From positions 84,749,758 through 84,813,757 of the forward strand of contig NC_062217.1 in assembly GCF_902686445.1 (NCBI RefSeq): a stretch of 64,000 nucleotides of DNA. Reading direction: 5' to 3'. Shown here piece after piece: positions 22,549 through 34,388 of the stretch. This DNA is from Sciurus carolinensis. Its lineage: Eukaryota; Chordata; Mammalia; Rodentia; Sciuridae. The notes beneath the pieces were generated by a model, which had not been told where the DNA came from, ran no database searches, and worked only from the letters and a program-made list of their open reading frames with translations. Position numbers and translations under genes: made by a program. The stretch's first letter is position 1; each line of letters opens with the position of its first letter.

Positions 22549-25187
22549 CATGCAAAAATGCTGAGTTATTGTTGCATACACCATTACACATTGAAATAGG
22601 AGAAAAATTTTTAAATATATTTAAGGCACTGAGCATTTGTTTTGAATTAAATAAGGGACATTTCATTATAAGTCTGGGCACTGTGCATTTTCTAAGGGTA
22701 CAATCTAACTCACCTATAGAAGAGGTAAGAAATGTGTGAATGGACATGTAACATCCTTTTGAAATTTATCTTGGACTTCCCTGAGCACTTAGAGGATAGG
22801 GAAAAAAATGAGGAAAGAGCAGAATGGTTTTTCATCTGTTCTGACTGTGGCGCTTGATGCTCATTCTATATGGCGGCAGGTGCACCTCTTTTACTTCAGT
22901 TGCCTGAGTGGAGATACACTTGCAATCAATCAACATTCTCACAACTCTCTACTCTGCACAGGACAGAGGAAAGAGTGAAAGATACAGATGCTGAAAACAA
23001 AAATTCCAAGAACTTTATCAGGTGTCATTGATGCTCCCTTCCCCCCCAACCCACTCCCCACACCCGCACACACACATCTTCCTTGTGTTTCCATGGGGAG
23101 AGACTTCCATTAGAATAGCATTTCTGGCTTTTCTCCATTCTCACCTTGAAAACCCCAGTGGAGAAAGAATAGCATCTAACCCACAAGAGTTGTACAGAGG
23201 ATTAGAACAATTGTTCCGGCTGCCTTTTCCCCATATCCCAACCCCTCCCCAATTGTAGAGGACCTGACCCCACTCTGGACAAGCACTCAGCTCTGTTCTA
23301 TGGCTGCACTGGGTCCTGGGTGGGTAAGTCCAACGCAGGGTGAAATGTTAGCAAGCCCCCCTCCCTTATCTATAGAGCTGCTACATCATATCCCTGACTC
23401 CCCCTCCCCCCCGGTTTTCCCCTCTCCTTCTCTCTGTCTCAATTTATCCAGACTTGAATGAGAACATACTTATTGACTCCTTAAATTTCCAATAGCTGGT
23501 ACACAGACTGCGAACCTTAAGCAATAGAAGAGAACTGCCATTTGGAGGACAAAATCACATGCACAGGAGACAGCAAACAGGAAGGCAGGCAGCTTTAGGA
23601 CTTAAGCTGCAGTAAATGCAGGTCATGTGGGATTCTCCCTTTGCAGGTTTTTGGAGCTCATGCTATTTCATAACAGACTGGAATTCAGCAAATACTGGCC
23701 ACTTGGGGCATTAACAAGCAGGAGGACAAATTGGAGCCTTAGAAGGCTGGCTGGCTGCTTGGGGGCATTGGCACAGGCCTCAGTGAGCTAGGGCAGCTGA
23801 AGCAAGGATTTTCTAATGGGAGAAAGAGGTTCTTTCTCTACTGAGTCCTTTATACATTGGAATAGAAAACAATGGTTAACTGCTTGTGCCGTTCCCCAGT
23901 CTGGAGGCCTGGAGGCTGGGACGTGGGGCCCTAAAATGGCAAACATTTGAGTTCCTTGTGTGCTACAGAGCTCTATGTGAGGTTTGGCTGTGGCTTACTT
24001 TGGACAGATGTGCTTCTCTGAATCTCATTACCTGAATTCAGTACCAAGCAAGGAATCTGAGAGGTAGGAGGCTCTTGTTACTATGCTAGTTGTCCAATGG
24101 CTATTAAAAGTCATGCACACACCCATATCATGAGACCTCAAATTGGCACAGTTTCTAAGAATTATATTAGAATCTGATTTCAGGTTTCAGAGGCAGGAAT
24201 TGTGGTTTCATCCTCAATAGGATTATAAAATTGTATTAATAATGACAGAAAATAAAAGAATATTTTTATTCACTGGTAGAATTTAAGTGTGTAGAAAACA
24301 ATCTTGTTTACAATGCGTTCTCTCATCTAATAAATACCTGGGCAAGGCAAAATATTAAAAAGAAAATAGGCCACAAAATCTTGACTTGAAGTGAAGAAAT
24401 TACACAATAAAATGAATACAAACCCAAAAGTGATGAATGTAGCTTAAAAGGCCTGTGCCTAGAATCTTCTCCATCTAGGGATTCTGTTTGCTTGGATAAT
24501 CAAAGAGAAACTAGATGGGCTTAAAAAGCAGGCTTCATTCTTATTATCAGATGGAGAGTGTTTTTTTATAATGAAATAAAAATAAAGGAAGACAGGAGAG
24601 GTATCTTTGAAAGAAGTGTTGAGATTTAGAAGCTGATTTGAGGCTAAAGAGATATGAAAGGGAAATGACATCTTAATGGCAGATCACAAAAGGAAAAAGA
24701 GACACACACAGGGTTCACCATTTGAAAAGACAGTATTAGAAGAGAGGGCCAGATTTTAGTTGTTACAGTTCAAAAGAGACAAATGGGGCCCAAAGACACC
24801 TGAGGAGCAAGATGAGACAAGCTCTCAGCAAGCAGACTGGAGTGATTTCCCCAGAACAGCCAGGGTCCCTGAAACTCCGGAGAATCCCATCTTCAAGTTG
24901 CATAAGGTCCAGGAGTCTGTCTACAGGGAGTACCACTCTCTAAAAACAGTATCAAGGGGCTGCAAATTCCAGATTCCAGAAAGGCTAAATAAACCTGTAT
25001 CCTGAAAATTATTTCACTATGAGTACCTAAGCATGGGAGATTTAAAAGTAACCAAAAAAAAAAAAAAACCCAAATATCTATTATATCAGAGCTAAGCTTG
25101 AAAGAAAGAAAAATCTCAAGATAGCAAATATCATCATGAATCACATTAACCACTTTCAGTCAATGGATAATACACATATACAAAGAT
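22549..25187. other. unassigned DNA
   Basis: About 2.6 kb with no repeat family or gene that I recognise. A C-rich/CA patch lies at 23035-23070 and a C-rich patch at 23398-23420. An 81-codon frame at 24760-25005 is charged but has no recognised homologue. Confidence 0.45.
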
Positions 25188-25331
25188 AGCCCCGTAAGAT
25201 TCTATGGCCCGGTGACATTGTAGCTGTCTCAGTCTGTAAGTGCACACTATGATGTCCACACTGTATGGAAACTGCCTAGCAATGCACTTCTTAGAATGTG
25301 TCCCCAATGTTAAGCAACATATGACTGTATA
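25188..25331 (-). mobile_element. Tigger-like DNA transposon fragment
   Basis: Reverse complement reads 'catatgttgcttaacattgg', 'gacacattctaagaagtgc', 'tgtggacatcatagtgtgc', 'cttacagactgag' and ends near 'ccatagaatctta'. The same family occurs in the opposite direction at 37879-38090. The terminal motif is that of a TcMar/Tigger-type mammalian element. Confidence 0.65.
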
Positions 25332-25689
25332 AAGTAAGTGAGATCACATGAACTTCTTCCTGTTTTGTGAAAGATCAGCAGAAGGAACCATCAGTGCCTC
25401 TGACCTTGAGGCTTGGATTTTCATACCCACCCAACAACAGGCAATATTGTCTGCCATTCAAGGTGGAAAGTTCAAACCAAAATTGCTCCAAAGAGTCAAA
25501 ACACTCAGAGGACTGCAAACTCAGTGAACGGATGAACAAGAATTCTCTCATGAGAACTGAGATTCTTGTCTTTTTTGGCCTACACTCATGGAGGAAAAAA
25601 AACAAAAAACAAAAAACTTTGAGGTTATAAAACCCCAGTTACAAATACCTTGTGCTTGGGATTTGAACTAACCTACCAACATGGTTTGG
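25332..25689. other. unassigned, possibly L1 5' region
   Basis: About 360 bp immediately before recognisable L1 ORF1 sequence. The A-rich sense strand suits an old L1 5' region, but I find no decisive landmark. Confidence 0.35.
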
Positions 25690-26290
25690 AAATTCCACAA
25701 ACCCATAAGTAACATAAAGATTAATCCTGGGTCATCTCCAGGACTTTACACAAAAACAGTCATAAAACTATGTTGTAAGAATTGGCCCTTGAGATTCAAC
25801 CTCAACAAGATTCCAACAGCTAAAGTTCTGCTAAAGATGAGCTCACAGCCCAAAACTACAAAACACATGAACAAATAATTCAATAATATCAAGAGTCAGC
25901 ACAGTCAGCAAAGAGAAGAACTGAATCTCAAGAAGTACAGATAAAAAAACAATTTTATGGACTATACTATGGATATTGTGCTATGGAAATACTTAAATAG
26001 ATTAAAAAATAGAAGAATGCCTTATTACCATGATAAAAGAATAAACAATATTTATAGGAACCAAGTAGAACCTCCAGAAGTAAAGAACATAGTTATTAAA
26101 ATGTAAAATTCAGTAGGTCCAATTGCAGATTGATTCACAAGTTAATGAAAAATTCCTGAATTGGAAAATCTGAGGAAATTAACAATAATGCATATTCAAA
26201 GACATAAAAGATGGAAATAAAAAGAAAATATTAATCAACAGAATAAAATAAATAGATCAATTTGTATTAGAGGTTTAAAACATTTCAATA
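25690..26290 (+). repeat. old L1 (or HAL1-like) ORF1 region
   Basis: A-rich sense strand with ORF1-type landmarks: 'ggaaccaagtagaacctcc' followed by 'agaagtaaagaacatagtta', 'aattcagtaggtcc', 'cagattgattcacaag', 'aattggaaaatctgagg'. The reading frame is broken many times. A 3' portion of an old L1 resumes at 26990. Confidence 0.62.
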
Positions 26291-26324
26291 ACAATCATTT
26301 CTTTTCTGTTTTATTGTTACCTAT

Positions 26325-26766
26325 CGTGATTTAGTTCCAGAATGAACACCAAATGTTGAAGACTTGGTTCTCAGTGCAACAATATTCAGAGGTGGGTGTT
26401 TGGAAGTTATTGGATTATGAGGGCTCTGACCTCATCTGCTGAGAGGTTCATAGCTGAATGGACTATTGGGAGGTGGTGGAAACTGAAGGAGGTGTGACTT
26501 CAAGGGCATGCTTTAGGAACTATAGCTTGCCCCCTGGCCCCTCTCTCTCTTGCTTTCTTTCTGCTTCCCAGCTACCATGAGGTAAGCAGCTCTCCTCCAC
26601 CATGTCCTTCTGCCATGATGTTTCTGTCTCTCCACAAGCCTAAAAGAAAAGGAGTCAGCTGACCATGGACTGAAATCTCTGAAACTGTGAGCCCAAAATA
26701 AATCTTTCCTACTTTAAGTTGTTTTCCTCAGTATTCTATCATAACATCCAAAACCTGACTAACACA
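26325..26766 (+). repeat. MaLR-like solo LTR
   Basis: Sense MaLR/MLT1-type LTR. Order: 'gaagacttggttctcag', 'ggactattgggaggtggtgg', 'cttcaagggcatgc', 'cctctctctcttgctttc', 'agctaccatgaggtaagcag', 'gaccatggactgaaatctc', 'gaaactgtgagcccaaaataaa', 'caaaacctgactaacaca'. The aataaa near its end is the LTR polyadenylation signal. It lies between two parts of an old L1. Confidence 0.88.
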
Positions 26767-26989
26767 TTGCCCAGGATTCCAATTTCACTTTGCTTTTATA
26801 TTCCCAAATTAGTCATAACTATGAATACTTCTCTGGTCAATACTGATTTAGATTTACTGATGTTTGTTAGTTTTGTGTTCAAAATACATTTTTTTATTCC
26901 ACTCCTTTTTTTTATGAATTCACTATCCTTCATTCCAAAGTACATCTTTTGTCTGTTCTTTCAGCAAGTATTTAATATAAGTTCCAGAA
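26767..26989. other. unassigned AT-rich DNA
   Basis: Short stretch between the LTR and L1 ORF2 sequence, T-rich on the plus strand. Its contribution to the 122-codon frame at 26719-27087 has no protein resemblance. Confidence 0.4.
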
Positions 26990-28057
26990 ATATCTTAAAA
27001 TGCATTAAAGTCCTAAATGTAAAAGGCAGAAGTATAAAAAAATGCATAGTGATGTTCTTTATGATACCACAGCATGGAAGAATTTAGTCAACAAAACACA
27101 TACAAAATCATCAAAGAGAAAATTTACACATTTGATAGCACTAAAACTCTGTATGACAAAAGATACTGTATTCAAAATGAAGAGCTGATCCTCAATAAAG
27201 AGGAGATATTTCCAGCCCAAACCATGCAACCAACAAAAGATTTGCATCCAGATTATAGAAGTAATGTGACTCATCAGTATGAAGTTAACTCAACAATGGA
27301 CAAATGATATGAATAGGGAATTCAGAAAGGAGGAATCCTAAATACCCAATAAGTATTTCTAAAAGTATTTTTAAGCTCTCCCTGGTAATAATGAAAATAT
27401 ATTTTGAAAAAAAAGAGAAAACATCTGGCATCCATCTGAATGACAAAAATTAGCAACTCTGATAATACAAAGTATTGAAGAAGATGTGAAAAGGCAGGAA
27501 TTCATGTCATTTGTTGGAGTACAAATTGATTCAACTCCCTAGGGAGCAAGCAGGCCAGGTTTAAAGATGACCACATATTGCAAGATACACTTCCACATTG
27601 GTTTTCTACTCTACATGTCCCCACACATGCATCCTATCAGAAAGTGTTCAAGAAAGCTTGCTGTGCTGCTGTAAAAGGAAGACAATCTAAGTGTCCCTAA
27701 GAGGGGAGGTGAGTACACAAAGTGCTGCTTATTCATATGATGGAATATTATACAGCAGTTTAAATAAATGAATTATATTTACATAAATACAATCTCAGAA
27801 AACATTATGTCAAGTGAAACAAATGAGTTTACATATAAACTGGCATCATTTATGTACATATTAAAGCATAAAATAGTATTTACTGCTTATCAATACATCC
27901 TTATGTACGGAAAACACAAAAAAATGCATAGAAAGAATGCATTCCAACTTCAGGGTGGTGATTTCCTATACAAAAGGTAGATGGAAGCAGGAAAAGAAGG
28001 AAGAAGGTAATTTCAATGTATCATTTAATTTTGTTTCTTTTTAATGAGAAATCTGAA
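26990..28057 (+). repeat. old L1 ORF2 end and 3' region
   Basis: Sense old L1: 'aaagtcctaaatgtaaaagg', 'gacaaaagatactgtattc', 'actcaacaatggacaaatg', 'cacaaagtgctgc', 'tattcatatgatggaatatt', 'cattatgtcaagtgaaac', 'cttcagggtggtgatttcc'. These are in the order of the ORF2 C-terminus and 3' UTR of old L1M-like elements. Frames are thoroughly broken. Confidence 0.8.
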
Positions 28058-28068
28058 ATGTGTGTGTA

Positions 28069-28104
<36 letters not shown>

Positions 28105-28112
28105 TGTATATA
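28058..28112. repeat. (TG)n microsatellite
   Basis: About 50 bp of TG repeats with few interruptions, at the end of the old L1. Encodes the Val/Cys run seen in an overlapping open frame. Confidence 0.95.
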
Positions 28113-28121
28113 AACAATTCC

Positions 28122-28386
28122 TGACTGTCCAGCAGGTGGTTTTCAGCAGGAAGTGTACTTGGAATTCTGAATTTGGATCCTCCCCTGGACTTGTGCTTTG
28201 TGGTCTGATCCTGCCTGATGATCCTGGACAGCCACAGCTCCCGGTCAGCCCCACGATCACAGTGCTCTACAGCATGCTGTGTTGCTAAGCCAGGATATTT
28301 GGTAAGTTGGGTGTACTAAATGCACTTTCCACTTCCAATACTTTCACCTTACATTGGGTTTATCAGGATGGAGCATCTGTATATAA
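28122..28386 (+). mobile_element. Tigger-like DNA transposon fragment, second family
   Basis: Landmarks in order: 'cctcccctggac', 'gatgatcctggacagccac', 'agctcccggtcagccccac', 'gctgtgttgctaagccagg', 'gggtgtactaaatgcac', 'cttacattgggtttatcagg', 'ggagcatctgta'. They correspond to the 3' half of a TcMar/Tigger family whose terminus reads ...gatgggtttatcgggac...gaggagcatctgta. The final stem is partly deleted. Confidence 0.72.
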
Positions 28387-28792
28387 AAAGCTAACATCTG
28401 ATACATCTTGGCGGAGGCTACATAGGTATCTATTAAAATATTCACTTTCATGGGTGAAATGCTTCGTTGTTTGAAATGATTTCTATAACTGCATCATTAC
28501 AGAGAAGTAGGAAGGAACTGCATGTAAATAGTCCTGAAAAGATGGAAAAAAAAAAAGGTGGGGGAGAGGTATGCATACCAGCGGAATGGAACAAGCACTA
28601 GATTTATGTATGAACAACAGTTCGTACATTTCTCTTTTAACTATTTATGTCACATCTGATTTTAAAGCGAATCTGAAGCACTTTCAACAGATGGCCTTTT
28701 TACAATTGACCTGTTAAGAATAAAAGAACCAGAGCTATAAAGTGCTGAATTTGTAACAGAAAATCTAGACTGGAACAGGCAATAGGTGATAG
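28387..28792. other. unassigned DNA
   Basis: No feature recognised; an A11 run lies at about 28547-28557. Confidence 0.4.
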
Positions 28793-29075
28793 CATCGTGT
28801 GGTGGTAAAAGGGCAGCATCTGAGATAGACTACCTGGGTTTGAACCCAGTCTTCCCCAGTAACTAGTCATCACCCACACAGCCAAAGGCCTCCACAAACC
28901 TGAGTTTTCTTATCTTTAAAAAAGAATCATATTGGTAGCTACTCTGTAGGGCAGTTATCAGGATTAATTGAAAGGATTATGTAAGTGCTTACTAATCACC
29001 TCCAAAGAGACCTAGTTAAGTATTCAGTAAGTGGTAGCTATCATAATTACTATTTTTATTACTGAACCTGAGGAT
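28793..29075 (-). repeat. MIR SINE
   Basis: Antisense-type order on the plus strand: 'gactacctgggtttgaaccc', 'agtaactagtcatcaccc', 'gagttttcttatctttaaaa', 'agggcagttatcaggatta', 'gtaagtgcttactaatc', 'ttcagtaagtggtagctatc'. Nearly full length. Confidence 0.88.
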
Positions 29076-29158
29076 GAAACTTAACTCTAAGCTTTCTAAC
29101 CAGCTGGAAAGTGACAAAGCAAAAGAGTAACAAGTGATTACACAGATCTCATTATTTA

Positions 29159-29262
29159 GGATGGATGGATGGATGGATGGTGGATGGATGAATGAATAAA
29201 TGGTTGGATAGGAAGGGAATGGGAAGAAAGGAAGAAAGGAATGAAGGAGAGAGGGAAGGAAA
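29159..29262. repeat. (GGAT)n and (GAAA/GGAA)n tetranucleotide repeats
   Basis: GGAT units at 29159-29200 (with one short unit) pass through gaatgaataaatgg into a purine-only GGAA/GAAA stretch at about 29210-29262. Confidence 0.93.
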
Positions 29263-31834
29263 TTTTTCACTAGTTTGAAAATAACACATTTTTCCCAATT
29301 TGAAATTCTGAATTTTTGCATGATTCTCCAAATAACAAACCTGAAACAATAGCATAGGTGTCTGACCCAATATAAACTTAGACCTTCAATTTCCTACCCA
29401 CTAAACTTCACCCCAAAGTAGACAAAGTCCTGATAAACGCCCTATGCCTCTAATACACTAAGAACCCCAGAGGCACATGCACTCATGGGTCAGCCAAGAC
29501 AGGCATTTTATTAAGGATTCTGTAAGGCCCAGATAACTTGGTACCAAATAGAAGAAAGCAAACTAAATATCCTGTCATTTTTTCTTTGTTACTAGAAAGG
29601 GGTTTTTAGTGAGTGGTAAAATCACAGGGTGTTAAAATTAAAAGGGCCACTGCCTGTCTAGCCTCCTCCCCATAAAGTATCAAATCTTTAAATTTGATTC
29701 CTCCTAGATTTTTTCCATTGGCTTAATCACTCTAGCATTATATAAAAGGAAAAAAAATTCCTTTAACAGGTGCCCTATTTATGAAGACATTTATAGCCAC
29801 CATAAAAATATAGGAAGATTATTATTCCTCCTCCTCTTCTCACTTTTTCTGCTAAAGAGGTAGAGTGGTAAATTAGATCTGAATTGTGTGTCCTGTTGTA
29901 TTTACCTAGCTTAGATCTTCACATGTAAAATAAACCAAAGTTGGTAAAATTTTTCCCATTTCTGTTGCAATTCTAACACTCTGCTGCAGGGCTAACCTTG
30001 ACCTTGAATTTGTGGAGAGTCTTTCAAAGGGCCAATAATAATGGTAAATTGCTGTATTTAGGAAGCCTCTGTGCCTAATTCCATACCCAGATATTAATAT
30101 TACTGATTTTAAAAGATGGCACGACCAACTACTATCTTTATAATTTAGTTTGTTCAAAATCTTTTATGCTATTGCTATGAGGGAAACTTCATGAACATAA
30201 TTCTTTCTTTAGCAGTTATTTTCTTCATAATTATCTCTATCTTATAGATGGTAAGGACTTAATGGTATTTTTTTTTTCAAAATCTCAACTTTTATTGAAG
30301 AGCCTGGCTTGGTGTGGTAGTGGAAATGGGGAGGAGGGAAAACGATCCTTCATACCATGTTGTTCCAAGCAGGGAATCCAAACAGGCTTTCCTATTAACA
30401 ATATTTTTATACCGAAGGCTCTATATGTAAGATGGTAGGGAGCATTAAGAATTCCAGCACATTCTATATGCTACAGAAAATGCTAGGTAGTAGGAAACTT
30501 ACCTGAGTCATCTTGATAAGAAAGCAAAATTCTTAAAATTCTCTCTGCCCTTTCAGCATCTTATCCAAAGATCCTGCAGAAACTAGAAACTTGTAGGAGC
30601 CATGACTAATCTTAGCAAAGCATGTTATGAACTGTCTCTGCAAAGTGACCCCTGCTCTGTCAGTTACAGTTGTGTGGCACCTATAATGTGAAATCTGGTT
30701 AGCCCATCACATTCTCGGTCATTTCTTCTTATATCTGCATTTGGTGAAATACCTCTTCATGCAGGCAACCGGGAATTTTACATTGTTCTCGGAAGATGGT
30801 TTAGATAGAGCCAGAGGCATGGGTCCAAGGCACTCTTCAAAAAGGCTAATTAATTTTTAAAGAACAAGAGGTAAGATGTATGGGATTGGGGACATTTTTC
30901 TGAGGTCTCTTGACTAAGAATTCCACAGAAAATTCTGGCAATCACTTTGCTCACTCTGTCCCCACCTCTCAACTCTTTTCCTATGTCCTCCTTCCAGGAA
31001 GTCTAGCATGTCAAAAATGCATCTGTATCTTGTCTTGAAAAACTTAAAGGCAGCCATCCCACACACAAATAATATGAAATAAATATTATAAAAGAGTTGG
31101 TGAGAAATGACACCTTGGCTTAGCCGCGGCTGAGAAACCCAGGAAGACTGATTGGAGTGAGAAAACACCAGCTGGGAAGCGAGGTTCAGACAGGGGCCTG
31201 ACCCTGAGTTCAGAGAGGGACCAGCAGGGCAAAGTATGTGCTCTGTTTTGTAACCTTAATTTTTATGGCTATCTGCTGGTGGGCTGTTTCGCCTAGTTCT
31301 GGTCTATTTCAACATCCATTTATGCTCCACGACGAGTTCTTCATAAACACATTTTTTACTCTACCTTGCCAAGCAGGAGTCCTCAACCCTGGAACCACCC
31401 CAGTAATCGTAGGAGGTCTCTTCTATCTAATTTAGGGGGCAAAGGCGTCCCGTGGTAGCCCTTGCACTTGCACCTCTCCACAGCACCCCATAACTCTTAG
31501 CAAACTTCCACCCCTGACACAGACCAGGGCCCCCCCAACCGCCACGAGGTGAGTAACCTTGACCCCCGTCTTACCACTGAATGCACTGATCTCATGGTAA
31601 AAGAATCCACCTGGTCTCTCAAAGCTGCAAATGAAATGAACTAGTTTCCCTTACAATTTGTATTTGATATTTTTCCACCTCTGAATTTGTAAATTAGAAC
31701 ACAAGGATCGAAGACGTCCAAGGAAAGAATGTTGCTCAGAGAGAAAAGTTTGAGAAGATCAACGAAGCCACCCAAACAGGCATGCAGTGATGCCAATAAT
31801 TACCTGAGGAACCCTGATGACAGAGCTGGAAAAG
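29263..31834. other. unassigned DNA
   Basis: About 2.6 kb with no recognised gene or repeat. A T10 run followed by 'caactttt attgaag' at about 30271-30297 could be a decayed antisense poly(A) end. Open frames are short. Confidence 0.45.
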
Positions 31835-32050
31835 CAGCCTGGCATAGAGAAGAAAGTGAATATCTCAGGTGTCAGATCAAGGCCGGTGGGAATTTGGGCT
31901 CTGTCGCTTGCTGGCAGCTTAATGAAAGATAAAAGAAAAGAGACCCAGTCTCTCTTCAGTTCAGTTTTCTCATTTGCACAACAGTGGTAGCAATGTCGAC
32001 CTGCCCATTCTTGTCAGAGATCCAACATAGTGTGTGGCACACGTAGCATC
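31835..32050 (-). repeat. MIR SINE, diverged
   Basis: Plus strand carries 'ctggcatagagaagaaag', 'tttgggctctgtcgcttgc', 'cagttttctcatttgcac', 'gcaatgtcgacctgcc' and 'gtgtgtggcacacgtagc', the reverse order expected for an antisense MIR. Confidence 0.65.
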
Positions 32051-33661
32051 CTATCATAGGGATTTTTCTCCCATTGAGTTAGGACAGCAATGCCCCAAAG
32101 GGTGAGAGATAGACTCTATGAATTTGTGTTAGCCTGGTCTTCACCACAAAGTGTAGCAAATTGTTGTGGGCTTGCCTAAAAGTTCTGACTTACCCATCCA
32201 GGAAGAAAGGGTGATTTAATAAGTGACAACACTCCAGTACTTTCCCTCTGTGAGCAGGATCTTCATAAAATCAGTGATGGGGGATGAGGGGAGGAAGTAC
32301 CTGGAAGTACAGAACAAGCCAACACTAAACACTCTTTATAAAGGTCCAGGAGACAACACTCAGAAAGGAGGACACAGGGCAGAGACAGAAACACAGAAAT
32401 AGAAACAAAAGTCAGAGACAGCCAGGGGGCAGGAAAAGAAAGTTCTAGGAACACAGTTCAAAAGATGGAGGTCACCTCACCACACATCCATGGCCCTGAC
32501 CTTCACAGATAGCATCTGTTTGCAAGGCTGGACTGTGGTGGCCCTGGAGCATGAGGGAGATTTGGGGAAGCCCTTGCGCGTGGTAATGAGTCATTCCCTC
32601 TACTGGCTGAGCTAATGAACTACAACTACCCTACTCTGGTTGTGGGAATTTAAAATGCCATTTATTTTTGGAGATTTAAGGCCATTTCCCAATGTCATCT
32701 TACCTTAATTTTTTATTGGTTTAAAAATGAAAATGAAATAAAAATAAAATCCAAGTAGACACAGTTAATGTTAATGATCTCCCCTCCCTCCAAATTCTCT
32801 CTCACTTAACATTTTTGGAAGGTGTCCTCACCTCCTTACTGAACACACTTAGATTCAGTTGGACCTCAGTATAACTTTGGATTTTTCCTTGTATACCATT
32901 CTGACAGCAAAAACGATCCCCTTGCAACTTAACCCATTTATCAGATGACTCTGGACAGAAATAATTCAAGGAAGACATTGTATAGAATGTCTTGTATTTT
33001 AAACACAAGGACTTGTAATTAAAATGTAGCAACTTCTCCTGAAAGGCAGAAGCTCCAGCTAGAGCATGTGGAGCCGTCCTTGCAGCCCAGATCAACCCAA
33101 TACTGAAACAATTGGCATCCTCCGGGTCAGCATCCCAGAATGGTGCAGAACCTACCTTCCCAGCAGGCTGATGATAGCTGCCAAGGCTTGGCCAAGGCAG
33201 AGTCAGAGCCAAAAGGGTGAGATGTTAATCCCCCCCTCCCTCGTGGCCATTATAGTGAGTTCATTTCTTTTTAGTGTTCAGAAATACCTTCTGTGTAGTG
33301 CTTGAGGCATGTTATTTACACTTTTAATAATATGAAAAAGTCCTTGATCTTCATTTTACATGGTGACTCACCAGATCTTAATATAAACTCAGGAAAATGA
33401 TGAGAAGATAGACTTGATGATGATAATTGTTCAGAAAGTGGCTGTAAAAAGGGGATCCTACAAAGCTGTAGTGTGTTACACTTCTCCGAGACAAATTTGA
33501 ACTCCACAGAATAAAATATCTGGATGGTATCAGAGTAGTTCATTCCATTAGAGAAAATGAGATCTGGTTGTCTTCTGAGTGAGACTTCAATTTACTTTAA
33601 TCTGAGTTTCCACTGTGCGATAAAAAAAAAAAAAAAGTACTGCAAAAAACTAAATATAATT
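32051..33661. other. unassigned DNA
   Basis: About 1.6 kb, no recognised feature apart from an A15 run near 33622. A 136-codon minus-strand frame at 32802-33212 lacks any recognisable domain. Confidence 0.45.
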
Positions 33662-33828
33662 AACATTTAAGTGAATAAAATACAAATACTAATGTTGGAA
33701 ACAAATCTTCAATGGGAAATACTGAGGTGAAGATGCCGTTGACAGGTATGTGAACACGGAAGGTATTCCAGGGACTGTGAACAATCAGAGTGAGTGCACA
33801 CTGCTGTGCTCACTGCAGCACTATTCTC
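33662..33828 (+). repeat. 165-bp direct repeat, copy A
   Basis: Aligns with 35854-36019 over its whole length at roughly 80-85% by eye. Shared blocks include 'aatgggaaatactgag', 'ttgacagg', 'cagagtgagtgcac' and 'cactgcag'. The last 30 or so bases grade into L1-type sequence, which continues only in this copy. Family unknown. Confidence 0.8.
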
Positions 33829-33890
33829 GACAGCCAGATAGGGAACAACTCCAACATCCACGCACAGAGGAGTGGTTGAAGGAAATGTGG
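33800..33890 (+). repeat. L1 3' region, left part before interruption
   Basis: 'cactgcagcactattctcgac', 'agccagatagggaacaact', 'ccaacatccacgcacagagg', 'agtggttgaaggaaatgtgg' correspond to the sense L1 segment that normally continues 'tatatacacaatggaatatt'. That continuation appears only at about 34390. Confidence 0.75.
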
Positions 33891-34301
33891 TATTGAACAG
33901 AATAAAGCAAACTGTTTTCTCCCACTATTCTCTCAATACCACTCCATACTTCCAGAACGCTCCACTTATGGCACTATATCAGTGCCCCAGAAACACTGCA
34001 AACCCTGTCCTTGGTGGAGTTTATGGAGGCTGTCTGTGTTGTTGGCCATGGGTCATCATCTCAAGCTTCTATCCTTTTCCCCTCCCCAGGGGAAAGTTCC
34101 AACTGGCTAATCACAGGGTTGGTTGGTTTCCCTGGCAACCACCCCCCATTCAGAGGTTATCTAGGAGCTCCCAGCCACCAGTCATCCCATTAGCATACAA
34201 AAGACTCTTACCACCTCAGAGATTCCAAAGGTTTTAGGAGCTATGTGTTAGGAAATGGGGTAGAGACCAAACACATATATTTATATTTAGTACATTTACT
34301 T
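33887..34301 (+). repeat. probable ERVL-type LTR inserted in L1
   Basis: About 415 bp that separates two L1 halves. Its right part, 'cccattagcatacaaaagac', 'agattccaaaggttttagg', 'agctatgtgttaggaaatgg', 'agagaccaaacacatatat', resembles the 3' end of mammalian ERVL/MLT2-like LTRs as I remember them. The left boundary is unclear because TG and the L1 'gtggta' overlap. Confidence 0.42.
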
Positions 34302-34313
34302 ACTATATATATG

Positions 34314-34386
<73 letters not shown>

Positions 34387-34388
34387 AT
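34302..34388. repeat. compound (TA)n(GT)n microsatellite
   Basis: TA repeats at 34303-34358 with a few TATG units, then uninterrupted GT at about 34359-34387. It sits where an L1 would carry 'tatatatacacaatggaa', a plausible seed. The overlapping minus-strand Thr-His/Tyr-Ile frame is an artefact. Confidence 0.93.
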
